A DNA stretch of 64,000 nt from Micrococcales bacterium (lineage in GTDB: Bacteria > Actinomycetota > Actinomycetes > Actinomycetales > Cellulomonadaceae), in the NCBI GenBank assembly GCA_009779195.1, contig WRET01000001.1, positions 62,001 to 126,000 on the forward strand, in the 5' to 3' direction. The translations under genes and the position numbers were made by a program. The notes beneath the pieces are model-generated. The model searched no databases. It was given only the letters and a program-made list of their open reading frames with translations, and had not been told where the DNA came from. Shown piece by piece: positions 50,966 through 60,195 of the stretch. The stretch's first letter is position 1; every line of letters begins with the position of its first letter.

Positions 50966-52312
50966 ATGACCACGAGACGCGAGGGAGGGCAGGGCCGTTC
51001 GGCGGACCTTCCGTCCGCAGGTCCTGAGCCGTCCCGTACGCTGGACGACGTGAGCGACGAGCTGGCGCACACACCTGACATCCGGGTGCAGTCGTGCCGT
51101 GCGACGTTGGGTTCGCATGCCCGCGGCCCAGTCCCGTCCCAGGTGCTGCCCAGCCGGATGCGGCCTGACGAGCGTCCGCTCATCCCCGCCTCAGCCGCCT
51201 GGGACGAGGGCGACCCGGTCGGCCGCCGCCAGTTCGTCGATATCGGCGACATGGAGCTGGAGTCCGGCGACCGTCTGCCAGGTGTGCGCCTGGCGTACGA
51301 GACCTGGGGCGAGCTGGACGCGCAGCAGTCCAACGCTGTGCTCGTCGTCCATGCGCTCACGGGCGACTCGCACGTCACCGGGCCTGCCGAGACCGGCCAC
51401 CCCACCGAAGGCTGGTGGTCCGAGCTCGTCGGACCAGGCGCCCCCATCGACACCGACAAGTGGTTCGTCGTGGCCCCCAACGCCCTGGGCGGCTGCCAGG
51501 GGACCACCGGGCCTGCCTCGCTCGCCCCCGACGGCCGCCGCTGGGGCAGCCGCTTCCCGCTGCTGACCGTCCGTGACCAGGTCGAGGCCGAGGCCCGGCT
51601 GGCCGACCACCTGGACATCGACAAGTTCGCGCTGGTCATCGGGGCCTCCATGGGCGGGCACCGGGCCCTGGAGTGGGCTGTGACCTACCCCGACCGGGTC
51701 GAACGTGTCGCAGCCCTGGCCACCTGTGCGGCGACCAGCGGCGACCAGGTCGCCTCGTTCCACACCCAGGTCGCCGCGATCAGCGGTGACCCGCGCTACC
51801 GCAACGGCGACTACTACGACGCCGCCGACGGCGACGGCCCCCACACCGGCCTGAGCCTCGCCCGCCAGATCGCCCACCAGACGTACCGGTCCGCCGAAGA
51901 GCTCGACACCCGTTTCGGCCGTATCCCCCAAGGCAGCGAAGAACCTCTGGAAGGTGGCCGTTTCGCCGTCCAGTCCTACCTGGACCACCACGGCGACAAG
52001 CTCGCCCGCCGTTTCGACGCCAACACGTACGTCCTGCTCACCCGCACCATGATCACCCACGACCTGGGCCGCGACCGCGGCGGTGTCGAGGCCGCCCTGG
52101 CCCAGGTCACCGCCCGAGCCATGATCGTCGCCGTCGACTCCGACCGCCTGTTCACCCGTGAACAAGCCGAACGCGTCGCCGCAGGTATCCGCCGCTGCGG
52201 CCCCGTCCGGGTCATCCGTTCCCCCTTCGGCCACGACGGTTTCCTCATCGAGCACGACCAGGTAGGCACCCTCGTCTCCGCCTTCCTCCGCGACAAGATC
52301 CGCACCCGCTGA
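50966..52312 (+). CDS. metX: homoserine O-acetyltransferase MetX
   Basis: Acetylates homoserine with acetyl-CoA to feed MetY. The alpha/beta-hydrolase triad is visible: serine in VIGASMGGHRALEW, aspartate in AVDSDRLFT, histidine in FGHDGFLIEH. NALGGCQGTTGP and LAYETWGELD are also typical. At 448 aa it is about 60 residues longer than usual at the N terminus. The start at 50966 is supported by AAGGAGGT five bases upstream, so the extension is probably real. Confidence 0.95.
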   Translation: MTTRREGGQGRSADLPSAGPEPSRTLDDVSDELAHTPDIRVQSCRATLGSHARGPVPSQVLPSRMRPDERPLIPASAAWDEGDPVGRRQFVDIGDMELESGDRLPGVRLAYETWGELDAQQSNAVLVVHALTGDSHVTGPAETGHPTEGWWSELVGPGAPIDTDKWFVVAPNALGGCQGTTGPASLAPDGRRWGSRFPLLTVRDQVEAEARLADHLDIDKFALVIGASMGGHRALEWAVTYPDRVERVAALATCAATSGDQVASFHTQVAAISGDPRYRNGDYYDAADGDGPHTGLSLARQIAHQTYRSAEELDTRFGRIPQGSEEPLEGGRFAVQSYLDHHGDKLARRFDANTYVLLTRTMITHDLGRDRGGVEAALAQVTARAMIVAVDSDRLFTREQAERVAAGIRRCGPVRVIRSPFGHDGFLIEHDQVGTLVSAFLRDKIRTR

Positions 52313-52360
52313 TCTGCGGCGACCCTTCTACGTCACCCCTTCGTGATGGGGTCTCACCGC

Positions 52361-52422
52361 GGTGCGAACGAGGACGCGTCGTGCGAACCTCTGCGTTCGC
52401 ACGACGCGTCCTTGTTCGCACC
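52361..52422 (+). terminator. 28-bp near-perfect stem-loop after metX
   Basis: Two 28-base arms (52361-52388 and 52395-52422) pair with one G-T wobble around CTCTGC. It lies 48 bases after metX and is most simply the terminator of the met operon. Its length and symmetry also resemble a dispersed palindromic element, distinct in sequence from the 25.8/33.6-kb repeat. Confidence 0.65.
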
Positions 52423-52581
52423 ACGAGCGTCCGCGGTCCTGCCACCGCCTCCGGGTTGAGGCGTTCTTGGTAGGCCCAGCCCTACGACTGGGACAAGTCG
52501 GCGGACCCTTGTCCTCGGTGCGCAGGGACGATCCGGTCTGGACGTCCTCGGGGCCGCGTGCGCGCAGGTAGGCTCGGGGGC

Positions 52582-53379
52582 GTGTCGATCCCGCCACCGC
52601 CTGGCCCTGACGAGGTCCCGACCTGGGGCAGCCCCGGGCCCATCCCAGAACGCCAAGACCTGTCGGGCAGCGCGTGGGGGCAGCCGCCGCCTGTGTGGAC
52701 CGCCCCGCCACCGGGCCCGCAGGACGGGCAGCCGCCGCCCCCGCCCAACCTGCCGCGGGGTGTGGCCGTCGCGATCATCGCTGCCGTCGCGGGCGTCGTC
52801 GTGGTGATGGCGATCACCGTCTCCCTTTTCGCGAACCGTACCGGAAACACGGGCGGGGCTGGCTCGACCTCTCCGGAAGCCGAGGTGGCCACCTCGCCGA
52901 CGACCAGCACCACATCATCGGCGACCCCTGGACCTGTCGAGGTCGTCCCGGACCAGGTGCCCAGCCCCTACCCACGGGAGGTGACCGTGCTGTCGCAGGC
53001 CGAGCGCAAGTACTACGGCGACCTCGACAAAGGCGACTGCCTCGCGAGCCGGGTGACGCAGGACGAACCATGGGCGACGGTGGCGACCGTCCCGTGCTCC
53101 GAGCCGCACGTCCAGCAGGTCATGGGGTTCGTCGAGGTCACCAAGGACATACCTGACGACCCGGTCGCCAGGGAGATGGCTGTCGTCCAGCGGTGCAACT
53201 CGCTGAAGGCTTCGCACGGGATCCCGCCGTCGCTCTGGAAGGGCTACATCTACCTCAATGTCCCTGACACCGACGACGTCGCCGCAGGTATCGGGGTGGC
53301 CCTGTGCTGGGCACCGTTCCGCGACACGACCTGGACCGGGTCGCTCGTCGACGGGACCGCCGTGGTTCTCGGCCCATAG
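52582..53379 (+). CDS. septum-formation-type single-span membrane protein
   Basis: 265 aa from a GTG at 52582. A proline-rich head, one helix (GVAVAIIAAVAGVVVVMAITV), a threonine/serine linker and an external domain of about 130 residues with GDCLASRV, ATVPCSEPHVQQVMGFVEV, VVQRCNSLK and GVALCWAPF. The GDC and VPCSEPH-QV pattern is that of the actinobacterial septum-formation family. Its four cysteines probably form two disulfides. Exact role unknown. Confidence 0.7.
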   Translation: MSIPPPPGPDEVPTWGSPGPIPERQDLSGSAWGQPPPVWTAPPPGPQDGQPPPPPNLPRGVAVAIIAAVAGVVVVMAITVSLFANRTGNTGGAGSTSPEAEVATSPTTSTTSSATPGPVEVVPDQVPSPYPREVTVLSQAERKYYGDLDKGDCLASRVTQDEPWATVATVPCSEPHVQQVMGFVEVTKDIPDDPVAREMAVVQRCNSLKASHGIPPSLWKGYIYLNVPDTDDVAAGIGVALCWAPFRDTTWTGSLVDGTAVVLGP

Positions 53380-53534
53380 CTGCCTGTCGCTACGGCCAGC
53401 TGCACCAGACGATCGCCGATGACCTCGGCCGGTGGTCGACGGGCACGCCGCGGGCGGGTAACCCGTGCGGCTGCCACGACCGGGTGGCAGACTGCGACAC
53501 GCCCAGGGGAGGGTTGCGAATCCGACCGGTGTGA

Positions 53535-53582
53535 CTACCATATGTAGTGGTTGGAGACCCCCAGTAGCACTACATCTCGTGG
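53535..53582 (+). promoter_or_regulatory. tandem NrdR-like boxes upstream of nrdD
   Basis: Two 16-base sites, CTACCATATGTAGTGG (53535-53550) and GCACTACATCTCGTGG (53567-53582), each match the ACACTATATATAGTGT consensus at 11 of 16 positions and are spaced 32 bases start to start, about three helical turns. This is the usual layout for the ribonucleotide reductase repressor NrdR. Confidence 0.6.
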
Positions 53583-53591
53583 AGAAGAACT

Positions 53592-55448
53592 GTGACCCAC
53601 CTTATCGACGACTTCGCCCTGCCCGCTGACCTCGGCGACGAACCGCTGCGGCCCGGGTCGGCCCTGCCCGTCGTGGACGTGACCGCGACGGTTGAGGAGT
53701 ACCTGGACCGCAGCGACTGGCGTGTGTCGGCGAACGCCAACCAGGGGTACTCCCTGGGTGGGCTGATCCTGAACACCGCGGGCAAGGTCATCGCGAACTA
53801 CTGGCTGTCGCGGGTGTACCCCGAGCAGGTCGGCCAGGCGCACCGTGACGGTGACATGCATATCCACGACCTGGACATGCTCAGCGGGTACTGCGCGGGC
53901 TGGTCGCTGCGGCGGCTGCTGGCCGAGGGTCTCAACGGGGTGCCGGGCAAGGTCGAGGCGACCGCGCCCAAGCACTTCAGCTCGTGCGTCGGGCAGATCG
54001 TCAACTTCCTGGGCACGATGCAGAACGAGTGGGCTGGCGCGCAGGCGTTCAGCTCGTTCGACACGTTCCTGGCCCCGTACGTGCGGGTCGACCAGCTGAC
54101 GTACGAGCAGGTGCGCCAGGGTATGCAAGAGCTCGTGTACAACCTCAACGTCCCGTCGCGCTGGGGCACCCAGACCCCGTTCACGAACCTGACGTTCGAC
54201 TGGGTGTGCCCGGCAGACCTGCGTGACGAGGTCGTCGTCGTCGCTGGCGAGGTGTGCGACTTCACCTACGGCGACCTGCAGGTCGAGATGGACATGATCA
54301 ACCGTGCGTACATGGAGGTCATGACCGCTGGTGACGCGTCGGGCCGGGTGTTCACCTTCCCGATCCCCACGTACAACATCACCTCCGACTTCGACTGGGA
54401 CTCGCCCAACGCGGACCTGCTGTTCGAGATGACCGCGAAGTACGGCCTGCCGTACTTCCAGAACTTCATCAACTCGGACATGAACCCTGGTGACGTGCGG
54501 TCGATGTGCTGCCGGCTCCAGCTGGACCTGCGCGAGCTGCTCAAACGCGGCAACGGGCTGTTCGGGTCCGGTGAGCAGACCGGGTCTGTGGGTGTCGTGA
54601 CGATCAACTGCGCCCGCCTGGGCTACCTGCACGCCGGGGACGAGAAGGCCCTGTTCGCCGCCATGGACCGGCTCATCGACCTGGCTGCCACGTCGCTGGA
54701 GCTCAAGCGCACGACGATCGCCAAGCTCATGGACGACGGCCTGTTCCCCTACACCAAGCGGTACCTGGGTTCGTTGGACAGCCACTTCTCGACGATCGGT
54801 GTCAACGGCGTCAACGAGATGGTCCGCAACTTCTCCCACGACACGTTGGACATCACCGACCCCGAGGGCCACCAGATGGCTGTGCGGCTGCTCGACCACG
54901 TCCGGGCTCGTATGGTCGAGCTGCAGGAGAGCACCGGCAACCTGTACAACCTGGAAGCCACCCCGGCCGAGGGCACCACGTACCGGTTCGCCAAAGAAGA
55001 CCGCCGCCGTTACGACCGGATCATCCAGGCTGGCACGCCGGAGAACCCGTACTACACCAACTCGTCGCAGCTGCCGGTGGGTTTCACCGACGACCCGTTC
55101 GAAGCGCTCGTGCGCCAGGACGAGCTGCAGACCAAGTACACCGGCGGGACAGTCCTGCACCTGTACATGTCTGAGCGGGTCTCCTCGCCCCAGGCGTGCA
55201 AAGCGTTGGTGCGCCGTGCGCTGACCCGGTTCCGCCTGCCGTACCTGACGGTCACCCCGACGTTCTCTATCTGCGTGTCGCACGGGTACCTCGACGGCGA
55301 GCAGTGGGCGTGCCCCACCTGCGGGGCTGCGACCGAGGTGTGGACCCGCGTCATGGGCTACCACCGCCCGGTGGCCAGCTTCAACGTCGGCAAGAAGGGT
55401 GAGCAGGCCGAACGCGTGCCGTTTAGCGAACCCGCGATGACAGGATGA
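53592..55448 (+). CDS. nrdD: anaerobic (class III) ribonucleoside-triphosphate reductase NrdD
   Basis: Oxygen-sensitive glycyl-radical enzyme that makes deoxynucleotides from NTPs. 618 aa. Early segments are NANQGYSLGGLILN and GDMHIHDLDMLSGYCAGWSL; the active-site cysteine region is around SMCCRLQLDLRELL. The C-terminal zinc site is SICVSHGY with ACPTCG, and the radical glycine is G589 in RVMGYHRP. There is no obvious ATP-cone at the N terminus, as in shorter NrdD proteins. GTG start at 53592 with GGAGAAG upstream. Coupled to nrdG. Confidence 0.96.
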   Translation: MTHLIDDFALPADLGDEPLRPGSALPVVDVTATVEEYLDRSDWRVSANANQGYSLGGLILNTAGKVIANYWLSRVYPEQVGQAHRDGDMHIHDLDMLSGYCAGWSLRRLLAEGLNGVPGKVEATAPKHFSSCVGQIVNFLGTMQNEWAGAQAFSSFDTFLAPYVRVDQLTYEQVRQGMQELVYNLNVPSRWGTQTPFTNLTFDWVCPADLRDEVVVVAGEVCDFTYGDLQVEMDMINRAYMEVMTAGDASGRVFTFPIPTYNITSDFDWDSPNADLLFEMTAKYGLPYFQNFINSDMNPGDVRSMCCRLQLDLRELLKRGNGLFGSGEQTGSVGVVTINCARLGYLHAGDEKALFAAMDRLIDLAATSLELKRTTIAKLMDDGLFPYTKRYLGSLDSHFSTIGVNGVNEMVRNFSHDTLDITDPEGHQMAVRLLDHVRARMVELQESTGNLYNLEATPAEGTTYRFAKEDRRRYDRIIQAGTPENPYYTNSSQLPVGFTDDPFEALVRQDELQTKYTGGTVLHLYMSERVSSPQACKALVRRALTRFRLPYLTVTPTFSICVSHGYLDGEQWACPTCGAATEVWTRVMGYHRPVASFNVGKKGEQAERVPFSEPAMTG

Positions 55449-56143
55449 CTGGCGTGGCCGACGTGGCGCAGGTGCGCCCGACCAGCCGCAGCGTCGGCGC
55501 ACACGACCTGGCCATCGCCGGGCTCGCGCCGCTGTCCACGTGTGACTGGCCCGACCACCTGGTTGCCACCGTGTTCTTGCAAGGGTGCCCGTGGCGGTGC
55601 ACGTACTGTCACAACGCCTCGATCCTCGACCCGCAGACCCCCGGTATCGTCGGGTGGGACGACGTGACGGACCTGCTGGACCGTCGCGTCGGCCTGCTCG
55701 ACGCGGTGGTCTTCTCCGGCGGGGAGCCCACACGCCAGCCCGGCCTGCTCGACGCAGCCGCCCAGGTGCGCGAACGTGGGTTCGCCGTGGGTCTGCACAC
55801 CGCCGGGGCCTACCCGTCGTCGCTGGCTGCGGTGCTGCCCGCTGTGGACTGGGTGGGCCTGGACATCAAGGCCCCCGCCCGGCTGTACCAGGCGGTCACC
55901 GGTGTCGGCGGGCCAACCACCTGCGCAGACGCAGCGTTCGCGTCGCTGCGGCTGGTGCTCGACGCCGGGGTGGACGTCCAGGTGCGCACCACCGTCGACC
56001 CGACGGTGATGACCGACGACGACGTGGCCGAGCTGACAGCATCTCTGGCCGGTATGGGTGTGGACGACCATGTCCTGCAGGCCGTCCGCTGTGACGGCAC
56101 CACCGCTGCGTACCGCGAACGCTTGGCCGCCGTCCGTCCGTGA
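55445..56143 (+). CDS. nrdG: anaerobic RNR-activating radical SAM protein NrdG
   Basis: Radical-SAM activase that forms the glycyl radical on NrdD. 232 aa. The cluster motif is CPWRCTYC in FLQGCPWRCTYCHN; VVFSGGEPTRQPGLLD binds SAM; VDWVGLDIKAP follows. The ATG at 55445 overlaps the nrdD stop as ATGA. Confidence 0.95.
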   Translation: MTGVADVAQVRPTSRSVGAHDLAIAGLAPLSTCDWPDHLVATVFLQGCPWRCTYCHNASILDPQTPGIVGWDDVTDLLDRRVGLLDAVVFSGGEPTRQPGLLDAAAQVRERGFAVGLHTAGAYPSSLAAVLPAVDWVGLDIKAPARLYQAVTGVGGPTTCADAAFASLRLVLDAGVDVQVRTTVDPTVMTDDDVAELTASLAGMGVDDHVLQAVRCDGTTAAYRERLAAVRP

Positions 56144-56255
56144 ACCGATCGTCACGATTCCTCCACATATGTTCTCGGCGCAGGGTAGTGAATCTGCACG
56201 TCGGGGTCCCGTAGAGTTTTCCTGTTCTGCTTGTGCTGACAGCTGGAGGGGTGAC

Positions 56256-56516
56256 GTGTTTTCCTTGAGGGTGGCTGGCGTCATCGCGATCACCGGACGA
56301 GGGACGACAGTGATCGGCAAGGTGGAAGACGGGCAGATCGAGGCGGGCGACGCGGCGGTCGTGCGCAAACCCGACGGCACTGAGCTAGCGACCCAGGTCA
56401 TGACCTTGTCGACCACCACCGACACCCCGGCGGAGGTCGGCGAGTCCGTCGGGATCGTCCTGCGGGACGTGTCAAAGTCCGAAGTCCAGCGAGGTGACCA
56501 CCTCGTCGGCGTGTGA
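56256..56516 (+). CDS. free-standing EF-Tu domain-2-like protein
   Basis: 86 aa that consist of little more than one translation-factor beta-barrel: VFSLRVAGVIAITGRGTTVIGKVEDGQIEAGDAAVV, then VGESVGIVLRDVSKSEVQRGDHLVG. This matches EF-Tu domain 2 (GRGTVVTGRVE, AGDNVGLLLRGV, V-RG). The GTPase domain and domain 3 are absent. The GTG at 56256 has GGAGGG five bases before it. Role unknown; it could bind RNA, tRNA or a ribosomal site. Confidence 0.8.
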   Translation: MFSLRVAGVIAITGRGTTVIGKVEDGQIEAGDAAVVRKPDGTELATQVMTLSTTTDTPAEVGESVGIVLRDVSKSEVQRGDHLVGV

Positions 56517-56884
56517 GGGTGCCACGTCGTCCACCACAGGCAGGCGTTGGGCACGACGGGTAGCCCCGGACGCGCACTACCAGAAATATGGAGGATCTGC
56601 ACACCCTTCGCCAAGGGGGGTTGCGTCACGGGTGACGGGGGATGTCAGTGCAGGTGAGAGATGTTCCGGGGGAGCGTCCTGCGCGGTGGCGGCGGCCCGG
56701 TATGCCGGGTATTGTCCGCTGTAACGCCGATCCTGCCGGTAGCACGAGAGAAGGACGCCAGGACTTCTAGATCAGATCCTCCCGACGGAGGTGGTCATCC
56801 CACTAGAATCGCCTGGTCAACCCGGCAATGCGGCCGGGCGAAGGGATGCTCACAAGGCGTGTCCCACCTCATGAGGAGGATGGT
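56517..56884 (+). promoter_or_regulatory. structured leader of the canonical H+-pyrophosphatase gene
   Basis: About 370 bases without a gene. Near the start codon, CGCCT (56810-56814) pairs with AGGCG (56855-56859) and encloses a CCCGGC/GCCGGG hairpin (56821-56838). A CCTCC-CGAC-GGAGG hairpin lies at 56778-56791. The closed shape suggests a regulatory leader, but I do not recognise a riboswitch class. Confidence 0.35.
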
Positions 56885-59341
56885 ATGAACCCGCTCGTAC
56901 TGACGAGCCTCACCGCATCAGCGCAGACGTCGGGCGACACGCTTTCGACGAAAAGCACGATCATCGTCGTGGCGATCGCGGTCCTCGCGCTGGCCGCACT
57001 GGGGTTGGCTGTGGTCCTGGCCCGCCAGGTGCTCAGAGCCGACGAGGGCACGACCAACATGAGAACGATCGCCCAGGCCGTGCAAGAAGGGGCGACGGCG
57101 TACCTGCGTCGGCAGTTCAAGACCCTGTCGCTGTTCGCGATCATGGTGTTCCTCCTGCTCATCGGGCTGGGCGTCCTCAACAAGGACGCGGCCAGCGTCA
57201 TGGTGGGCCGGTCGGGGTTCTTCCTGCTGGGTGCCGCGTTCTCCGGGAGCATCGGGTTCGTGGGGATGTGGTTGGCCACCCGTGCCAACGTCCGTGTCGC
57301 CGCTGCCGCAGGCAAGCCTGGTGGCCGTGCCTTCGGCGCGCAGATCGCGTTCCGCACCGGTGGGGCTGTTGGTATGAGCGTGGTCGGCCTGGGTCTGCTC
57401 GGTGCAGCCGCTGTGGAGCTGACTTTTGGTTTCCAGGCCCCGGGCGTGCTCGAAGGTTTCGGTTTCGGCGCTGCCCTGCTGGCGATGTTCATGCGTGTTG
57501 GCGGCGGGATCTTCACCAAGGCTGCTGACGTCGGTGCGGACCTCGTCGGCAAGGTCGAGCAGGGTATCCCCGAGGACGACCCGCGTAACGCTGCGACGAT
57601 CGCCGACAACGTGGGCGACAACGTGGGTGACTGCGCCGGTATGGCCGCCGACCTGTTCGAGTCCTACGCGGTGACCTTGGTCGCCGCGCTCATCTTGGGC
57701 CGCGCCGCTTTCGGCGAGCACGGCCTGGTGTTCCCCCTCATCGTCACGGCCATCGGTGCGCTGGTCGCGGCCCTGGGTGTTTTCATCACCAAGGTCAAGG
57801 GCGAGGAGTCGGGCCTGACGGCCATCAACCGGGGCTTCTACACAGCCGCTGTCACGGGTGTGGTGCTCGCAGCCGTCGCGGCGTTCGTCTACATCCCCAG
57901 CACGTTCGCGCAGATCGTCAAAGACAACCCTGGCATGGACCTGAAGGTCGCGGCGGACCACGCCGACGGTCTGTTCTTCTTGTCTGACCCACGTCTGGTG
58001 GTCACCGCCGCGGTGCTCGTCGGCGTGCTGCTGGCGGGCGTCATCTTGTGGCTCACCGGGTACTTCACGGGGACCACGTCCAAGCCCACCCTGCATGTGG
58101 CACGTACCACGCTGACCGGCCCGGCAACCGTCGTGCTGTCGGGTATCGGCGTCGGTTTTGAGTCGGCGGTCTACACCGCGGGTATCATCGCGGCGGGTAT
58201 CTGCGCGTTGTTCCTGCTGGCCAACGGGTCGCTGGCCTTCGGGCTGTTCCTCGTGGCCATGGCTGGCTGCGGGTTGCTGACCACTGTCGGCGTCATCGTC
58301 GCGATGGACACTTTCGGCCCGGTCTCCGACAACGCCCAGGGCATCGCCGAGATGTCGGGCGACATCGACGAAGACGGCGCGAAGATCCTCACCGACCTCG
58401 ACGCGGTGGGCAACACCACCAAGGCAGTCACCAAGGGCATCGCCATCGCCACCGCTGTGCTGGCCGCGACCGCGCTGTTCGGCTCGTACAAAGACGCTGT
58501 GGAGACCGCTCTGGTCGAAGCCGTCGGAACCACCACGCTGGGCACCGAAGGTATCGTCGCGTCGATGATGCGGTTCGACATCATCTCTCCGGTCACGCTC
58601 GTCGGCGTGATCCTCGGTGGTGCGACGGTGTTCTTGTTCTCCGGCCTGGCCGTCGACGCGGTCACCCGGGCCGCTGGTGCGATCGTGTTCGAGGTGCGCC
58701 GCCAGTTCCGCGAGCACCCCGGGATCATGGACGGCACCGAACGCCCCGAGTACGGCCGTGTCGTGGATATCTGCACCCGTGACTCGCTGCGTGAGCTGGC
58801 CACCCCTGGTCTGCTCGCCGCGTTCGCGCCGATCGCCGTCGGGTTCGGCCTGGGTGTCGGCCCGCTCGCCGGGTTCCTCGCCGGGGCTATCGCCACCGGT
58901 GTGCTCATGGCGGTGTTCCTGGCGAACTCTGGTGGTACCTGGGACAACGCCAAGAAGATCATCGAAGACGGCCACCACGGCGGCAAGAACTCCCCGGCGC
59001 ACGCGGCTGCTGTCATCGGCGACACCGTCGGCGACCCGTTCAAGGACACCGCTGGCCCGGCCATCAACCCGTTGATCAAGGTGATGAACCTCGTCGCTTT
59101 GCTCATCGCGCCGGCTGTCGTGGCGTTCTCCGCTGGCGACGGTGCCAACCACCCCGCCCGCATCCTCATCGCGGTGATAGCCATGCTGGTCGCCTTCGGC
59201 GCGGTCATCATCTCCCGGTTCCGTGCGGCCCGGGTCGACCGGACCGGACCTATCGAGCCTGAGATCTACCAGGCCCAGCTGGAGTCCACCGGCAAGGTGG
59301 CCGACGCTGAGGAGACCGTCTCCGCTGCGAAAGACGACTGA
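56885..59341 (+). CDS. hppA: K+-independent H+-translocating pyrophosphatase
   Basis: 818 aa with about 16 membrane helices. Canonical motifs are present: GGGIFTKAADVGADLVGKVE, ADNVGDNVGDCAGMAADLF, FGPVSDNAQGIAEMS, NSGGTWDNAKK and GDTVGDPFKDTAGPAINPL. GNTTKAVTKG has lysine in the position that is alanine in K+-dependent enzymes, so it should not need potassium. It couples PPi hydrolysis to proton export. The ATG at 56885 has GAGGAGG five bases upstream; an earlier in-frame ATG has none. Confidence 0.95.
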   Translation: MNPLVLTSLTASAQTSGDTLSTKSTIIVVAIAVLALAALGLAVVLARQVLRADEGTTNMRTIAQAVQEGATAYLRRQFKTLSLFAIMVFLLLIGLGVLNKDAASVMVGRSGFFLLGAAFSGSIGFVGMWLATRANVRVAAAAGKPGGRAFGAQIAFRTGGAVGMSVVGLGLLGAAAVELTFGFQAPGVLEGFGFGAALLAMFMRVGGGIFTKAADVGADLVGKVEQGIPEDDPRNAATIADNVGDNVGDCAGMAADLFESYAVTLVAALILGRAAFGEHGLVFPLIVTAIGALVAALGVFITKVKGEESGLTAINRGFYTAAVTGVVLAAVAAFVYIPSTFAQIVKDNPGMDLKVAADHADGLFFLSDPRLVVTAAVLVGVLLAGVILWLTGYFTGTTSKPTLHVARTTLTGPATVVLSGIGVGFESAVYTAGIIAAGICALFLLANGSLAFGLFLVAMAGCGLLTTVGVIVAMDTFGPVSDNAQGIAEMSGDIDEDGAKILTDLDAVGNTTKAVTKGIAIATAVLAATALFGSYKDAVETALVEAVGTTTLGTEGIVASMMRFDIISPVTLVGVILGGATVFLFSGLAVDAVTRAAGAIVFEVRRQFREHPGIMDGTERPEYGRVVDICTRDSLRELATPGLLAAFAPIAVGFGLGVGPLAGFLAGAIATGVLMAVFLANSGGTWDNAKKIIEDGHHGGKNSPAHAAAVIGDTVGDPFKDTAGPAINPLIKVMNLVALLIAPAVVAFSAGDGANHPARILIAVIAMLVAFGAVIISRFRAARVDRTGPIEPEIYQAQLESTGKVADAEETVSAAKDD

Positions 59342-59353
59342 TTCTGCTGTAGA

Positions 59354-59391
59354 CAGGTTGCGCGCCCTGCCGTCGGCGGGGCGCGCACCTG
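59354..59391 (+). terminator. terminator after the H+-pyrophosphatase gene
   Basis: CAGGT and GCGCGCCC pair with GGGCGCGC and ACCTG around a ten-base loop, with one bulged base. It lies 12 bases after the stop codon. Confidence 0.65.
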
Positions 59392-59451
59392 TGTGCGGGA
59401 TCACCCGGCATTACGCCCCGGGCGGGGTGCTGCACGACGTAGTGTGAGCAC

Positions 59452-60195
59452 GTGCTACTGGTCTGTTACAACGTCGAGGGTCTAGAAGAAGGCGCGAAGG
59501 TGGCCGAGGTCATCACAGCGCTCGGAGCCGATGTCTACGCCCTGCAAGAACCTGGCCGCGGACCGTGGGGCCGCTGGCGCATGGCACTGCTGATCCGCAG
59601 GACCGGGCTGCGCCGTGTCGCCCAGTGCGGCAGCACCGCGCTGCTCGTCGCCGAGCACGTCCAGGTCGGTCCCACCGCGGCACCGTCGCGGGTGGCGTTG
59701 GGCAACGCCATGAACCGCGTGGCCCGCACCGCCCGGTTCACGGCGGCGGCGCCGACGCGGGCCAAGCGCCTGCCCCGCGTACGCCCGACCCGGCAGCGCC
59801 GGCGGCCCATGGCACGCGGTGCGAGCATGGGCACAGTCGACCAGATCGACATCCTCGTGGTGCACCTGCCCCCGGGCGTCCAAGACCTTCGCCTGCGGCA
59901 CCTGGACCTCGTCGCCGACCGCTGGGAGAACCGTGACCCGCAGCTGGTCGTCGGCGACCTCAACGAACGCCCTGGCCAGCTGTCGTGGAAACGCCTCGCC
60001 GAAGGCGGCCTGCACGACATGGCCCCGGACACTGGTCCGACCTACCCCGCAGACGACCCCCGGGCCCGTATCGACGTGGTCTTCGGCTCGGCCAGCCTGC
60101 GCACCGTGCGCGCCTGGGTGCCTGACGACGAGACCGTCCGCGTAGCCTCCGACCACCGACCCGTCGTCGTCGAGTTCGAACGCGTCGAGGAATAA
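59452..60195 (+). CDS. endonuclease/exonuclease/phosphatase (EEP) family protein
   Basis: 247 aa. VCYNVEGL (N of the metal site), DVYALQEPG (catalytic E), VVGDLNERPGQLSW (D-x-N) and ASDHRPVVVEFER (DH) mark the EEP fold, which contains DNases and lipid or nucleotide phosphatases. A basic arginine-rich insertion (residues 83-125) may bind nucleic acid. GTG start. Substrate unknown. Confidence 0.85.
   Translation: MLLVCYNVEGLEEGAKVAEVITALGADVYALQEPGRGPWGRWRMALLIRRTGLRRVAQCGSTALLVAEHVQVGPTAAPSRVALGNAMNRVARTARFTAAAPTRAKRLPRVRPTRQRRRPMARGASMGTVDQIDILVVHLPPGVQDLRLRHLDLVADRWENRDPQLVVGDLNERPGQLSWKRLAEGGLHDMAPDTGPTYPADDPRARIDVVFGSASLRTVRAWVPDDETVRVASDHRPVVVEFERVEE

Noticed and set aside
52361..52422. 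Third copy of the ispH/xseA palindromic repeat
   Set aside because: It is also a long palindrome, but the sequence (GGTGCGAAC, GACGCGTCGTGCG) is unrelated to GGTCGAGACCG, so I treat it as a separate terminator-like hairpin.
56918..59404. 828-codon open frame on the minus strand opposite the H+-pyrophosphatase gene
   Set aside because: It is an antisense shadow produced by high-GC third-position bias. Its translation is rich in H, D, R and Q without motifs, while the plus strand is an unmistakable pyrophosphatase.
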